This document shows, one piece after another, positions 1 through 8,247 of a stretch of 64,000 nucleotides of DNA. The notes under the pieces are model-generated. The model was given only the letters and a program-made list of their open reading frames with translations. It had not been told where the DNA came from and did no database searches. How positions within the stretch are numbered: position 1 is the first letter of the stretch; every line of letters begins with the position of its first letter. Source of the stretch: Oligoflexus sp. GTDB taxonomy: Bacteria > Bdellovibrionota_B > Oligoflexia > Oligoflexales > Oligoflexaceae. The stretch lies in contig JACMOC010000017.1 of the NCBI GenBank assembly GCA_014378195.1, positions 1 to 64,000 on the forward strand, given 5' to 3'. A program made the position numbers and the translations under genes.

Positions 1-666
1 GGGATTTGGTATCCGTAGAAGCTTCTTTAATCGCTTTGGTATAAGCGACGAGGAGGGCGGTTTTGACCCGTTTGTCCTCAATCCGCTCTCGATCCGATTT
101 TATATGATCCATCCCTTGACTGATCCACCAATCCCAGAAACTTTTGGTGATCGGCACACGCAGTTTCTCACCCGCTGCAATTTGAGCCTCAGTAACCTGG
201 GCGACGTCAATTGCATGGCCGCCTTTTTTCAGGTTCTCCCGAATGTTGTGATCAGTACTGACGGTGAGCCCAACGCTATCTAAAATGAAACGATCGCTAA
301 AAAAATCTGGACGGTGCCGGGAGTCGTCGCTGTGCCTCCAGGAGCGGCCACACTTCCGGCTGTTTTCGTGATCTCAACGGTGGTATTTGCCTTCTTTTTT
401 TCCTCTATTAGGTATTCAGAGAACTTCCAAAGAATTTTCGAATTCGCAAATATCACTGGGGGTAAACCAGGGAGAGGCGAGGAATGGAAAACAAGCGCAG
501 CATAGTTTTTGATGCGCGCCGACAGCAGAGCGACGTTAGCACTCATGATATCGAATTTAGTCACCGCAGGGGAGGAGCTAGCCTTCTCCGTTGAATTGCT
601 TTCATTCACAGGTTTGCATGCCGAAGTCAGAACAAGCATTACGAGCAGAAGCGCCTGAGCTTTCAT
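1..666 (-). pseudogene. Lipoprotein gene broken by a frameshift at an A7 run; runs off the window edge
   Basis: The gene reads leftwards from ATG at 666. The first 20 residues are a lipoprotein signal with lipobox LTSAC, so the product would be anchored in a membrane after Cys17. The first frame stops at 280-282. One frame over, the same strand stays open from about 300 to the window edge and encodes plausible protein (SDRFILDSVGL, then a segment with FWDWW). The two halves join if the seven-T run of the coding strand (299-305 on the + strand) had eight Ts. This is either a sequencing or assembly homopolymer error or a real or slippage-prone frameshift. I do not recognise the family. The end of the gene lies outside the window. 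Confidence 0.6.
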
Positions 667-984
667 CGTGGTCCAACTTATATTTTGCGAGAGAAATATT
701 TCTGTAAGGTATCAAATTTGATGGAACGGTGCCTAATTTGTTTCATACGAGATGTGCATTCTGGTATGCGTAGGGTGATCGGTAAAACCCTCATGATCTA
801 TTTTTTTATACCGTCTGGAATTTTTAAAATAGAAGTAAATGCATGGGGTTAGCGGACCCAAAACGCACGCCGTGGCGTTTCAATAAAATTCTCTCATGTT
901 TTATCCAGTCCCGACGAAAGGAGTGTCTGGCTTAGAAGTTCTAAGCTTATTTTTATGAACTCTTAGGGTGAGGATTACCTTCAG
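667..984. other. Intergenic region between divergent lipoprotein genes
   Basis: These 318 bases separate two divergently transcribed lipoprotein genes and must carry both promoters. The stretch is AT-rich around 790-840 but I could not choose a convincing -35/-10 pair. I see no open reading frame with a ribosome binding site and no strong hairpin. Confidence 0.4.
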
Positions 985-2610
985 ATGCGTTATCCCTTGA
1001 TTTTAGGTCTGGTCGCGAGCCTTGGTGCTTGTGGCAAAAAAAGTACAACGGCGAGCCCAACGACTTCATCTACTGCCACGGAAGCTGTCGCAAGCGCGCT
1101 TACGAAAGCTTATCCCGGATCCCTTGCGATTTCGGTTTTTCCCGTTACGACTTCGACCAATTTGGATTTGACTGCTGATGATCCCGCTCCCGATTCTATC
1201 AAAGGTAAAGAAGTGGAAGCCAAATCTTATCTCGACGGCACAGCCGAACACTGCCTTCCGCCGGCGCTTTTACGTCCGGCTTTGCCTATAGACGAGTCGT
1301 GTTACGAGTTTGACCAGGATATGATTTACGGCACGAAAGATGGCCATGCGAAAGGGACTAAAACAGGAAAATCCTCCCTCACGGGTAGTAAAGAAGCGTG
1401 CCTTGTTTCGTTTTCAAGAGCTCAGGTAAAACAGATCGAATATATAATCGACCAAGGCCTTGGCCTCCAGCAGGCTATGATCTGTCAGGCGGCTAAAGAT
1501 GGCCTTGATATTTCGAAGGCTGAAACAGCCGATGGAATGGACCTTGCGCCTAAGCTCGCGGAAGCGGCCGATAAATCTGCTGATGCCAGAAAACCCACGA
1601 TCAAAGTCACCGAAGCGAAAATGCTGAAAGATGCGGGAGGCGTCTATCGCGTTTCTATAAAAGTCAGTATGGCCAAAGATGGGCAGGAAAATATTCAGAC
1701 CTATACTCTTGCCCACGTGCCTGATGCGAGAGACAACACTATTTACCACGGAGTCATGTCTTTGACGCGCGACGAGCCTTCCAATCGCGGTAACACAACG
1801 ATTGGAAAACGGTATATCAGCGTTTCCTATACACGCACACTTGATGCCGACGGCTCAAGCCATCTCAAAACCGAGTTGCGTTCGGCGCGCCTAACGACCG
1901 AACTCGACAGCAAAGCTTACAACACAGACGGCACGTTAAACTATAATGCTGGAGCGGACGATAACGGTGCGTACACAGGGATTGCGAGTGCCGATAGGGC
2001 GATTTCCAATCAGGTGTTAGTGGCCTTTGATCTCAACACAGAAACCAGCACTGGCACCTTTGAATACTGGCAAAATCCCGGTAGTAATTATTCCGAACCG
2101 GCGCGCGGCATGATTTTCAAGTTGGAAAAAAACGCCACAACCGGTCGCCTGGAAGGGTGCGGTATGAGCGGAGCGGCTTTAGGTGCAACTCCAAGTATGC
2201 AAAATGCAGTCAGTATTCGGAAATCAATCAAAGCCGGCACTTCTTTAATGACCACTGGCTCGTTCCACCCCTTCTTTAACCTCGAAGGTTCGGGATCCTG
2301 CACGGGCACACCTTCAACATGCACAAAAACAGTCAGCAGTCCGGCTCCCCTGACAGCCACCTGGGAAATTCCTGTTTTCACAGCAGCCGACAATACCACG
2401 GCCGCTGCCACATGGGCCAAAAACCAGGTCACTCCTTTCGTTACACGTCAGTGCGTCGCGCAAAATGCGGATGGCATCTACGAAATCGACACGGCCCTCG
2501 TTTCGGAAGCGCAAGGCTACTCTCTTTTCAATCCAACCAATTCGACAACATTTGTAATTGCAAAACCGGATCGGCCTATGGCGCCTCCTCCGCCGCCCCC
2601 GGCAAAATGA
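985..2610 (+). CDS. Large predicted lipoprotein of unknown function
   Basis: This is a 541-residue exported protein. The signal peptide ends in the lipobox SLGAC at residues 12-16, so Cys16 would be lipidated. A Ser/Thr/Ala-rich linker follows (about 20-45), then a long globular part with scattered cysteines, and a C-terminal proline run (APPPPPPAK). I recognise no catalytic motif. The mature part is rich in Thr, Ser, Asn and Tyr, as is common for periplasmic or surface beta-rich proteins. It is transcribed alone and is followed 31 bases later by a rho-independent terminator. Function is unknown; the lipoprotein assignment is secure. Confidence 0.85.
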   Translation: MRYPLILGLVASLGACGKKSTTASPTTSSTATEAVASALTKAYPGSLAISVFPVTTSTNLDLTADDPAPDSIKGKEVEAKSYLDGTAEHCLPPALLRPALPIDESCYEFDQDMIYGTKDGHAKGTKTGKSSLTGSKEACLVSFSRAQVKQIEYIIDQGLGLQQAMICQAAKDGLDISKAETADGMDLAPKLAEAADKSADARKPTIKVTEAKMLKDAGGVYRVSIKVSMAKDGQENIQTYTLAHVPDARDNTIYHGVMSLTRDEPSNRGNTTIGKRYISVSYTRTLDADGSSHLKTELRSARLTTELDSKAYNTDGTLNYNAGADDNGAYTGIASADRAISNQVLVAFDLNTETSTGTFEYWQNPGSNYSEPARGMIFKLEKNATTGRLEGCGMSGAALGATPSMQNAVSIRKSIKAGTSLMTTGSFHPFFNLEGSGSCTGTPSTCTKTVSSPAPLTATWEIPVFTAADNTTAAATWAKNQVTPFVTRQCVAQNADGIYEIDTALVSEAQGYSLFNPTNSTTFVIAKPDRPMAPPPPPPAK

Positions 2611-2641
2611 GCGAAAAATCGGTCTAAACCGTAGGAAAGAC

Positions 2642-2672
2642 GAGTCAGGTTCGACAGAACTTGGCTCTTTTT
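2642..2672 (+). terminator. Rho-independent terminator of the 985-2610 lipoprotein gene
   Basis: An 11-bp stem (two G-U pairs) closed by a GACA tetraloop starts at GAGTCAGG and is followed directly by a run of five T. It lies 31 bases past the stop codon. Confidence 0.75.
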
Positions 2673-2731
2673 CATTTGCGAGGCGGGTGTTGTGATTTCG
2701 AACTTTTAGTCCTCAATGGAAAGGGCAACAC

Positions 2732-3192
2732 ATGGATCCGAAGGCCGACCTTTTAAAGCTTTGAATTGGAATTCCGGCCGACGCCATGCAGATCTCTTTT
2801 CTCTACCAGCAGGTATACAACGGTCAGTATTCCAATCCGTTGATGCGCGAAATTTCCCTCTCAACGGCTTTTCTTGCGGATTTAAGCAATGTCTGGCTCA
2901 TAGCCGAGATCGAAGAAAAAATAGTGGGTTCGATCGTTTTTGAAACGGACCAAATACTCTCGATGGATTAGTCCTTCGGATCGGGACTCGGCTTGGATCT
3001 GCAGAGCAGACTTCCTATGCAGAGCTTATTGTTGAGGCACTTTATAAAACGAAGCCCATGTACAAAGAAATGATGGAGGAGCGTAAGGTAAGGCCCATAG
3101 TCATTGAATGGTGCGAACCGGGTGCTTTGGAAATAAACACCCGGTCCGGAAAACTGAAACGCATTATCGATAAGCGTCATATATGGCGCTGA
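2732..3192 (+). pseudogene. Decayed coding sequence, unidentified (weakly GNAT-like N-terminal half)
   Basis: Protein-like sequence runs across this stretch but in two frames. From ATG 2732 the frame hits TGA at 2762. It reopens with good coding character from 2765 (IPADAMQISFLYQQVY, then IAEIEEKIVGSIVF) and ends at TAG 2969. The next frame continues from about 2944 (DGLVLRIGTRLGS ... YAELIVEALYKTKP) to TGA at 3190-3192. So at least one nonsense change and one frameshift separate three pieces of what was probably one cytoplasmic protein of about 150 residues. The strand pattern around KIVGSIVF resembles the central sheet of GNAT acetyltransferases, but I would not assign it. Confidence 0.45.
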
Positions 3193-3213
3193 AACCTGGC
3201 AAAAGGACCTGCT

Positions 3214-3954
3214 TCAAACGCGCGATGAAGAATTCATTGCCCGGAAGATCTGGTCCTTTTCTTCTCGGCTGGCGCGGCTGCTTTTCAATGACGTGCCGTA
3301 GGCTATCTCGGTTCGACCTTCCTTGAGACCTTGAAAAATTCCGTCACTAAATTCATCCAGTGGAACTCCGAAGTCATGGAGACCTTTACCACCCAGATCA
3401 GTGTTCACTGCAGGGGGGATAATTTCTATGACCTCAATATTTTTGGCAAGTAGGGAATGACGAAGGGACAGGGTAAAGCTATGCAAGGCTGCTTTGCTTG
3501 CGCAATAGATTGGCATCAGGGCCATCGGCGCAAAAGCGAGACCTGATGTTACGTTGATAATGCAGGCGTGGCTCCGCGTCTCGAAATAAGGAATAAACAG
3601 GCGCGCGAGGTGCATGGGTGCCTCAAGGTTGATGGCAAGCTCGCTTTGCGTTTCAGCCCAAGGTTCGTCCGTGGTGACATCAACCCGGCGCTGGATGCCA
3701 GCGTTGTTCACAAGCACGTTTATTTTGGGAAAATCTTTTTTAACAGTTTGAAAAAGTCGTTTTCGCTCCTCTTCATGGCTCACATCGCATTGGATGGTAT
3801 GGAAGCGAGGATGGAGGGCTTTTGCGGCATTCAGCTTCTCCGCATCACGCCCACAGAGGATAACCTCGTTGTTTTCCAGAAAACGAAGGGCGAGGCCTAA
3901 GCCGATGCCAGAGCCCCCGCCCGTGATGAGTATGGTATTGCCCGAAAGTTGCAT
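3214..3954 (-). CDS. Short-chain dehydrogenase/reductase (DltE/YbbO-like)
   Basis: A cytoplasmic NAD(P)-dependent oxidoreductase of the classical SDR type, 246 residues, full length. The nucleotide-binding glycine motif TGGGSGIG is at residues 11-18, the NNAG motif is near residue 87, and the catalytic pair YxxxK appears as YCASK with the upstream serine in NVTSG. The start at 3954 has an AAGGAG ribosome site five to six bases away. It is transcribed divergently from the SRAP gene and stands alone. The C-terminus is the DltE/YbbO type, a subgroup with no settled substrate, so the physiological reaction is open. Confidence 0.85.
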   Translation of the reverse strand: MQLSGNTILITGGGSGIGLGLALRFLENNEVILCGRDAEKLNAAKALHPRFHTIQCDVSHEEERKRLFQTVKKDFPKINVLVNNAGIQRRVDVTTDEPWAETQSELAINLEAPMHLARLFIPYFETRSHACIINVTSGLAFAPMALMPIYCASKAALHSFTLSLRHSLLAKNIEVIEIIPPAVNTDLGGKGLHDFGVPLDEFSDGIFQGLKEGRTEIAYGTSLKSSRASREEKDQIFRAMNSSSRV

Positions 3955-4069
3955 ATAAGCTCCTTGATAGACGGTGAATTCACTTTCGCAGCTTCACGAG
4001 TATGCTGTCAATGGGTCAAGACTGAAGGGAAGGAACCGGCGCGCCGGTCGATTGATGAGGGTCATAGTT

Positions 4070-4873
4070 ATGTGCTTCAGTGCATTGGTTAAGAGGGATA
4101 TGAAGGCTCTCGAATTGAGGTTTGACGGGCATTGGATTCGAGAGGACCTCACCACCTTTGAGGAACGTTCCAAAGGGAATCCTAAGGCGTTTCCGCCAAT
4201 GAAGGATCGTATATTCCAGGGATCGTATGCTCCCATTCTTCATCGCGATAAAATAGGAAAGATTGGCGTTTCACCCATGCGTTACGGTGTGTACCAACCC
4301 TCATTCATTAAAGACCCAAAGATTGCCAAAGCATTCAACGCCCGGCGTGATAATCTCACGGCGCCCTACTGGTCGGAGGCGTTTGAAAAGCATCACGGTT
4401 TCGTGGTTTTAAACGGATTTTACGAATGGGTTGGGGTGAGCGATCTTATCAAAGCCGGAGTCGTTTCCATCAAAGACGTGAAGGCGCAGTTTGCCAAAGA
4501 ATCCCTGGAACGCAAAGAACGGATCCTTGCCTCGGGCAAAAAGTACGCAGAGACTGCAACGGAGAAAAAAGATCCGCGGTTCCGAAAGATCATTATCAAG
4601 TTTCAACCGAAGGACGAGTCAGACCTTTACGTTCCGGTCGTATATACCACGAAAAAACTGGAAGGCGGCGCTTATGACTATGGTTTTGCGATCGTCACCG
4701 ACGACCCGCAGCACGAAGTTTTAGCAGCCGGTCACGATCGATCGCCTGCTTTTGTAACGCAAGATGCAGTTTTGGATTGGATTGATATCAAAGGAAAATC
4801 AACTGGCGACTTGCAGAATGTTTTGGATCAGAAACCGCCCAAATATTTTGAACATGCACTCCTAGCGGTGTGA
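4070..4873 (+). CDS. SOS response-associated peptidase family (SRAP, YedK/HMCES-like) abasic-site sensor
   Basis: SRAP proteins form a thiazolidine crosslink through their N-terminal cysteine with abasic sites in single-stranded DNA, shielding them at stalled forks. The protein (267 residues) begins Met-Cys-Phe-Ser, so removal of Met exposes Cys2. The family asparagine (FNARRDN, about N90), the glutamate in GFYEW (E119) and the histidine in AGHDRSPAFV are all present. The start at 4070 is chosen because it puts the catalytic Cys at position 2 and has GAGG at 4057-4060. An in-frame ATG 96 bases upstream would bury the cysteine. The gene diverges from the SDR gene. MCFS instead of the usual MCGR is a mild deviation. 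Confidence 0.88.
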   Translation: MCFSALVKRDMKALELRFDGHWIREDLTTFEERSKGNPKAFPPMKDRIFQGSYAPILHRDKIGKIGVSPMRYGVYQPSFIKDPKIAKAFNARRDNLTAPYWSEAFEKHHGFVVLNGFYEWVGVSDLIKAGVVSIKDVKAQFAKESLERKERILASGKKYAETATEKKDPRFRKIIIKFQPKDESDLYVPVVYTTKKLEGGAYDYGFAIVTDDPQHEVLAAGHDRSPAFVTQDAVLDWIDIKGKSTGDLQNVLDQKPPKYFEHALLAV

Positions 4874-4880
4874 GCCAAAA

Positions 4881-5222
4881 TCAGTGGTTATCCACGGGGA
4901 ACATGCTGGAATCGTGGGTATTACGTTTGGCCGGTTCAAATGGATTTTTCGTTTTTGGCGAGCCAATTTCATCTTTGCCCTGGACCATCTCTTCATCATG
5001 AATGGTGTCGTTGTCTCTTTTTTTGCTTTTAGAAGCATGCTTTTTCATATGGGTGAGGTTTTTTTTGCCTTTCATCTTCTTTTTGCCGGTTCCGGTTCCG
5101 GTTCCGGTGCCGTCTGCGTCGTGCTTCGCAGGTTTGTCGCCGCCGCTACCACTACTCGCAAGAAGTGTTGGACTTCCTGCTAGAGTTAAGCTTAGAGCCA
5201 GAAGCATTTTCAAACCGAACAT
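4881..5222 (-). CDS. Small exported lysine-rich hypothetical protein
   Basis: The product is 113 residues: a Sec signal peptide (MFGLKMLLALSLTLAGSPTLLAS) and then a low-complexity, highly charged tail with a Gly-Thr repeat (residues about 39-47) and Lys-rich blocks (KKKMKGKK, KKHASKSKKR). No domain is recognisable and it is probably disordered in the periplasm. It converges on the SRAP gene with only seven bases between the stop codons. The Gly-Thr block is encoded by a hexanucleotide repeat and could vary in length by slippage. Confidence 0.65.
   Translation of the reverse strand: MFGLKMLLALSLTLAGSPTLLASSGSGGDKPAKHDADGTGTGTGTGKKKMKGKKNLTHMKKHASKSKKRDNDTIHDEEMVQGKDEIGSPKTKNPFEPAKRNTHDSSMFPVDNH
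5086..5109. repeat. Hexanucleotide microsatellite CCGGTT inside a coding sequence
   Basis: Three exact CCGGTT units followed by CCGGTG. The period of six keeps the reading frame and encodes the alternating Gly-Thr stretch of the small exported protein on the minus strand. Confidence 0.8.
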
Positions 5223-5427
5223 CCGCGCCTCCGTAAACAGTCTAAAGTGTGTCGGAACAATAAAATTTGACTTAAGCCGTTCCCATAAATATTTTAAGGC
5301 ATTGAAAACATGAGTGAAATCAAGAGGCGACCTGCGGTACGTTATTTATCATTTTATCAAGTCAGCTGAATCTTTAAAGGGAATGTGGTATTTCCAGTCA
5401 GAAACCATGGTAATTCGAGGATCCAAA

Positions 5428-5982
5428 GTGACTGATTTCGCCAAGATTCAAAAGCTCCTCAACCTCACTTCGAGCGTCAACGATTCCGAAGCCCTCTCGG
5501 CTTTGCGTATGGCGCAAAAATACCTCGGGAAAAATCTCGGCGACTATCTCGCTGATGAGGGCGGGGGCCTCTCGACGGCTTCCGCCGAAAAAGACGATCT
5601 TTATGTCGAACTTGAAGCATTGTTTGAAGCGGAAGTCGATAAAGTCGCTGCTCTTAAAAAACAAAATGACGACAAAGAAAAAACACTGCGAAAGAACCTG
5701 CGTGATATTCAGAATTTCAAGCGCGACGTGAAGGCTTACGAGCAGCGTATTGCAGATCTGGAAGAGCAGCTGAATAAGGTCCAACCGCGATCTAATACGA
5801 CTTCGGTTGAAGAACAGCTCGAAACACTCGAAAAGCTTTTCGACGAGGAAGTGGCAAAAAATGAGAAATTGACCCGCTACCTCAACGATAAAGACAAGTC
5901 TCTCAAAAAAGCGACTCGCGACGTTTCGAATCTTAAAAGAGAAGGCAAATCCAACAGGCGAACTCAAATCTCCGGACGGTGA
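5428..5982 (+). CDS. Coiled-coil protein with an internal repeat, possibly C-terminally truncated
   Basis: About 184 residues, cytoplasmic. I prefer the GTG at 5428 (GAGG at 5417-5420, spacing 7) over upstream ATGs at 5314 and 5407. The N-terminal 45 residues (FAKIQKLLNLTSS ... ALSALRMAQKYLG) resemble the small DUF2786 helical domain. The rest is a charged coiled coil in which a block of about 40 residues occurs twice (LEALFEAEVDK and LEKLFDEEVAK mark the repeats). The second repeat breaks off at LKREGKSNRR. A frame shift at about 5940 would give an alternative tail ending near 5992. The adjacent downstream gene (mqo) is also broken. Function is unknown. Confidence 0.6.
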   Translation: MTDFAKIQKLLNLTSSVNDSEALSALRMAQKYLGKNLGDYLADEGGGLSTASAEKDDLYVELEALFEAEVDKVAALKKQNDDKEKTLRKNLRDIQNFKRDVKAYEQRIADLEEQLNKVQPRSNTTSVEEQLETLEKLFDEEVAKNEKLTRYLNDKDKSLKKATRDVSNLKREGKSNRRTQISGR

Positions 5983-6036
5983 GGTCGAGTGACTGAAAGA
6001 AGTCCATGCCTTGTCATTAACAAAGGATTCCGAACT

Positions 6037-6539
6037 ATGAGCAGAGCAGACGACACGCAAGAATTGACCTTTGATGCTGTCCTCATCGGCGCCGGTGTGA
6101 TGAGCGCGACGCTCGGAACATTCCTCAAAGAACTCGACCCTCAGATGTCGATCGGTATCTTTGAGAGACTCGAGCAGGCTGCCGAAGAAAGTTCGGCTGC
6201 CCTCAATAATGCTGGTACTGGTCATTCAGGGTTCTGCGAACTGAATTATACCCCCGAAAAACCCGACGGCACTATCGAAACCAGTGCTGCTGTCAAAATC
6301 AACGAATCCTTCGAGATATCAAAACAGTTCGGGTCGTACCAGATAAAACAAGGCGTTATCAAAGATCCATCTTCGTTCGTAGTAAACGTGCCCACATGAG
6401 TCTAGTATGGGGCGCAAAAAACGTCGCTTATCTTAGAAAGCGCTTTGAGGCCCTGCAAAATCATAGGCTCTTTCAGGGTATAGTTTGCGAAGAAATAACA
6501 AAATGTATTTACCCAACTGAACTTATTGATGTTTATTAA
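6037..6539 (+). pseudogene. mqo: Malate:quinone oxidoreductase remnant (N-terminal third, frameshifted)
   Basis: Mqo oxidises malate to oxaloacetate and feeds electrons to quinone at the inner membrane. Only its N-terminal FAD-binding part is here. From ATG 6037 (AAAGGA upstream) the sequence shows AVLIGAGVMSATLGTF, the NNAGTGHSGFCELNYTPEK block and ESFEISKQFGSYQ. The frame stops at TGA 6397-6399 just where the family reads VPHMSxVWG. One frame over it continues as HMSLVWGAKNVAYLRKRF and FEALQNHRLFQG before diverging to a stop at 6537-6539. A one-base loss in the CCC run at 6391-6393 plus loss of the last two thirds leaves roughly 165 of the usual near-500 residues. Confidence 0.85.
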
Positions 6540-6628
6540 AGTCTAAAAATGCCGGAGGGCTGGGGGGCGTTGACAAGGTTAGGGAAACAATAGAAGGTCC
6601 TACCCGAACCTTGAACGTAGGAAACACT

Positions 6629-7270
6629 ATGCTTCGTACCATACTCCTGCTCACTGCTTTTTTAGGAGCGCTCCCCAGCTTCGCCACTGAATACACGTTC
6701 GAAGTCGAAGAACTTCAGCAGATCGTCAAAGATTCTGTCGCGATGCGCGATGCCGGCCAAATGAATGCTTACGAGCAGGTCGACTATATTCGTAACACTC
6801 TGGCTCAAAAACATCCTGGTAAAATCAACATGCACCCCAAGTGGATGTATAATGAGACGGCCGGCACACTCGGCCAGATCCAGATTCTCTACTGCACGCC
6901 TCACGAATACATGGCTATTTTCGGTTCCAGCGTCGGCACGGATGGTCATTCCGGACGTTATGGAATGGACGTTTGGGATATCATGATGAGCGGCGAAATG
7001 TGGGCTGCTTCACAGGGCCAGCTTGAGAAAGAAGTCTATAAAGCAGGTGAAACAGCTATCCTTCCTCAGGGCAAAGCCAAAGCCTACAAGATTCCTGAAT
7101 ATGGTTATATGCTTGATTACGGCCGAGGCAATGTCATCGGTGTGTTGCAGCAGGGTGTCGTATTCCCAGCGATTTTCGTAAACCAGGATTTTTCTTCCAT
7201 GAAAGAACAATTGGGCGAATGCGGCAAATCCATGATCTCAAATTGGTGGCAGAATCTTAAGCCTCACTGA
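6629..7270 (+). CDS. ERG2 / sigma-1 receptor-like exported protein
   Basis: The family includes fungal C8-C7 sterol isomerase Erg2 and the vertebrate sigma-1 receptor, a cupin-like barrel that binds hydrophobic amines or sterols. The product is 213 residues with a Sec signal peptide (MLRTILLLTAFLGALPSFA), so it should be periplasmic, unlike the ER-membrane eukaryotic members. Family signatures are visible: GTDGHSGRYG, a DxxxSG segment with Asp117 where the receptor has Asp126, AGETAILPQGKA, and LDYGRG with Asp163 where the receptor has Glu172. The start at 6629 has TAGGA at spacing 6 to 7. A TTGACA box lies at 6570. It is monocistronic with a terminator behind it. Whether it isomerises a sterol or binds another lipid cannot be told from sequence. 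Confidence 0.82.
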   Translation: MLRTILLLTAFLGALPSFATEYTFEVEELQQIVKDSVAMRDAGQMNAYEQVDYIRNTLAQKHPGKINMHPKWMYNETAGTLGQIQILYCTPHEYMAIFGSSVGTDGHSGRYGMDVWDIMMSGEMWAASQGQLEKEVYKAGETAILPQGKAKAYKIPEYGYMLDYGRGNVIGVLQQGVVFPAIFVNQDFSSMKEQLGECGKSMISNWWQNLKPH

Positions 7271-7301
7271 TGCGTTGTTTAGTGATTTTGCAGAAATAAA
7301 A

Positions 7302-7330
7302 AAGAGACGCAAAAATGCGTCTCTTTTTTT
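7302..7330. terminator. Bidirectional rho-independent terminator
   Basis: Perfect stem GAGACGC (7304-7310) / GCGTCTC (7317-7323) flanked by A-runs on the left and seven T on the right. It serves the ERG2-like gene on the + strand and the 7349-8066 gene pair on the - strand. Confidence 0.85.
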
Positions 7331-7348
7331 GTGATTTTCGTCATGAGT

Positions 7349-7660
7349 TCAGCTTTTGGGTGGCCAGACAAGGATGGCCCTCGACATAACATCGTCCGCA
7401 CTTTCCACAAACGTCAGGAGGGCCTCAAATCCGACAGAGAGATTATCCATGAGATCATCCTGGACACTTTCAGTGAAAAACGCCGGCCTTGGAGTCACAA
7501 TAACAAATTCAATCATCCCGAAACTGATAGGGGCATCCCAGCGCCGACTGCCGAAATAGAAAACCTGCTGCGCATCAGCGCGTCGAGCAAGTTCGGCGGC
7601 AATATCAGAAATTTGTTCGAGAGTCATTTCGATAAGAAGCGGTTTGGAGCTCATAGACAT
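7349..7660 (-). CDS. Conserved-looking small cytoplasmic protein, unknown function
   Basis: About 103 residues with no signal peptide or membrane segment. It starts MSMSSKPLLIEMTLEQ. The start could be the ATG at 7660 or the one at 7654, which has GGGAT at a better distance. The C-terminal part contains FGSRRWDAPISFG and ends ILVWPPKS. I recognise no family. It lies 40 bases downstream of the 7701-8066 gene on the same strand and shares its terminator, so the two probably form a two-gene unit. Confidence 0.6.
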   Translation of the reverse strand: MSMSSKPLLIEMTLEQISDIAAELARRADAQQVFYFGSRRWDAPISFGMIEFVIVTPRPAFFTESVQDDLMDNLSVGFEALLTFVESADDVMSRAILVWPPKS

Positions 7661-7700
7661 ATCCCGGGCAGTGTGGGTTCGGCATTCAAAGTCTTGAAAA

Positions 7701-8066
7701 TCAGCTATGCAAATCGGTTTCGCTGCTGAGTTTGAGTTTTTTGCAGATGATAGGTGCAATCGTATCCATAGCATCGGAGACTTCGTAGATTTCGTCGCGG
7801 AATTTGGCAAAACGCGGAGGCACATTGCCGTCGAAACTTCTCCAATCTTCGCTAAGGGCCCATTTCACCTGAAAATCACATTCATAACCCTCGTCTGCCT
7901 CAAATTCGTCCATAGTGATACGGAAGGCGAAAACGCCGGTTTTCTTTTTGAGGTCATTGAGGGCTTTTTGCATTTCAGGAACCATCTGCTCAGACAAACT
8001 TTGGCGAACGCTCAATTTCTGAGTGTCTTGTTCGGAAATCTTCTCGACCAAAAGTGCAAAGTTCAT
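7701..8066 (-). CDS. Small acidic cytoplasmic protein, unknown function
   Basis: A 121-residue acidic protein (MNFALLVEKISEQDTQ...) with no export signal. The AGGGAG ribosome site sits seven bases upstream of ATG 8066. The middle contains a long helix (LSEQMVPEMQKALNDLKKK) followed by alternating strands (VFAFRITMDEFEA, CDFQVKWALSED). This composition resembles small adaptor or immunity-type proteins but matches nothing I can name. It is first of a probable two-gene operon with 7349-7660. Confidence 0.65.
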   Translation of the reverse strand: MNFALLVEKISEQDTQKLSVRQSLSEQMVPEMQKALNDLKKKTGVFAFRITMDEFEADEGYECDFQVKWALSEDWRSFDGNVPPRFAKFRDEIYEVSDAMDTIAPIICKKLKLSSETDLHS

Positions 8067-8247
8067 GAGTGGTCTCCCTGGCGGCTGCTAAGTGAAAGAA
8101 TTGGTAATTTGCTTCATGGGATTTCAGCAAAACTGGCACAGCTATAGATTGTACCTCATCGTTCGTCAATAAAACTCTTTTAAGCTTCTGTAATCACACA
8201 AACATTAGACGGGGTAAGCCTTAGCTATTTTTATCCAGTTTCTGCGG

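Noticed and set aside
2716..2943. Open frame overlapping the decayed coding sequence
   Set aside because: Third-frame shadow of the better coding frame beginning at 2765.
3974..4069. In-frame upstream start for the SRAP gene
   Set aside because: No ribosome site and it would bury the catalytic Cys that must be residue 2.
5398..6225. Long antisense open frame (275 codons, minus strand) across the coiled-coil and mqo genes
   Set aside because: No ribosome site and low-complexity, Phe/Leu-rich mirror of a strongly biased coding strand; the sense frame has recognisable protein families.
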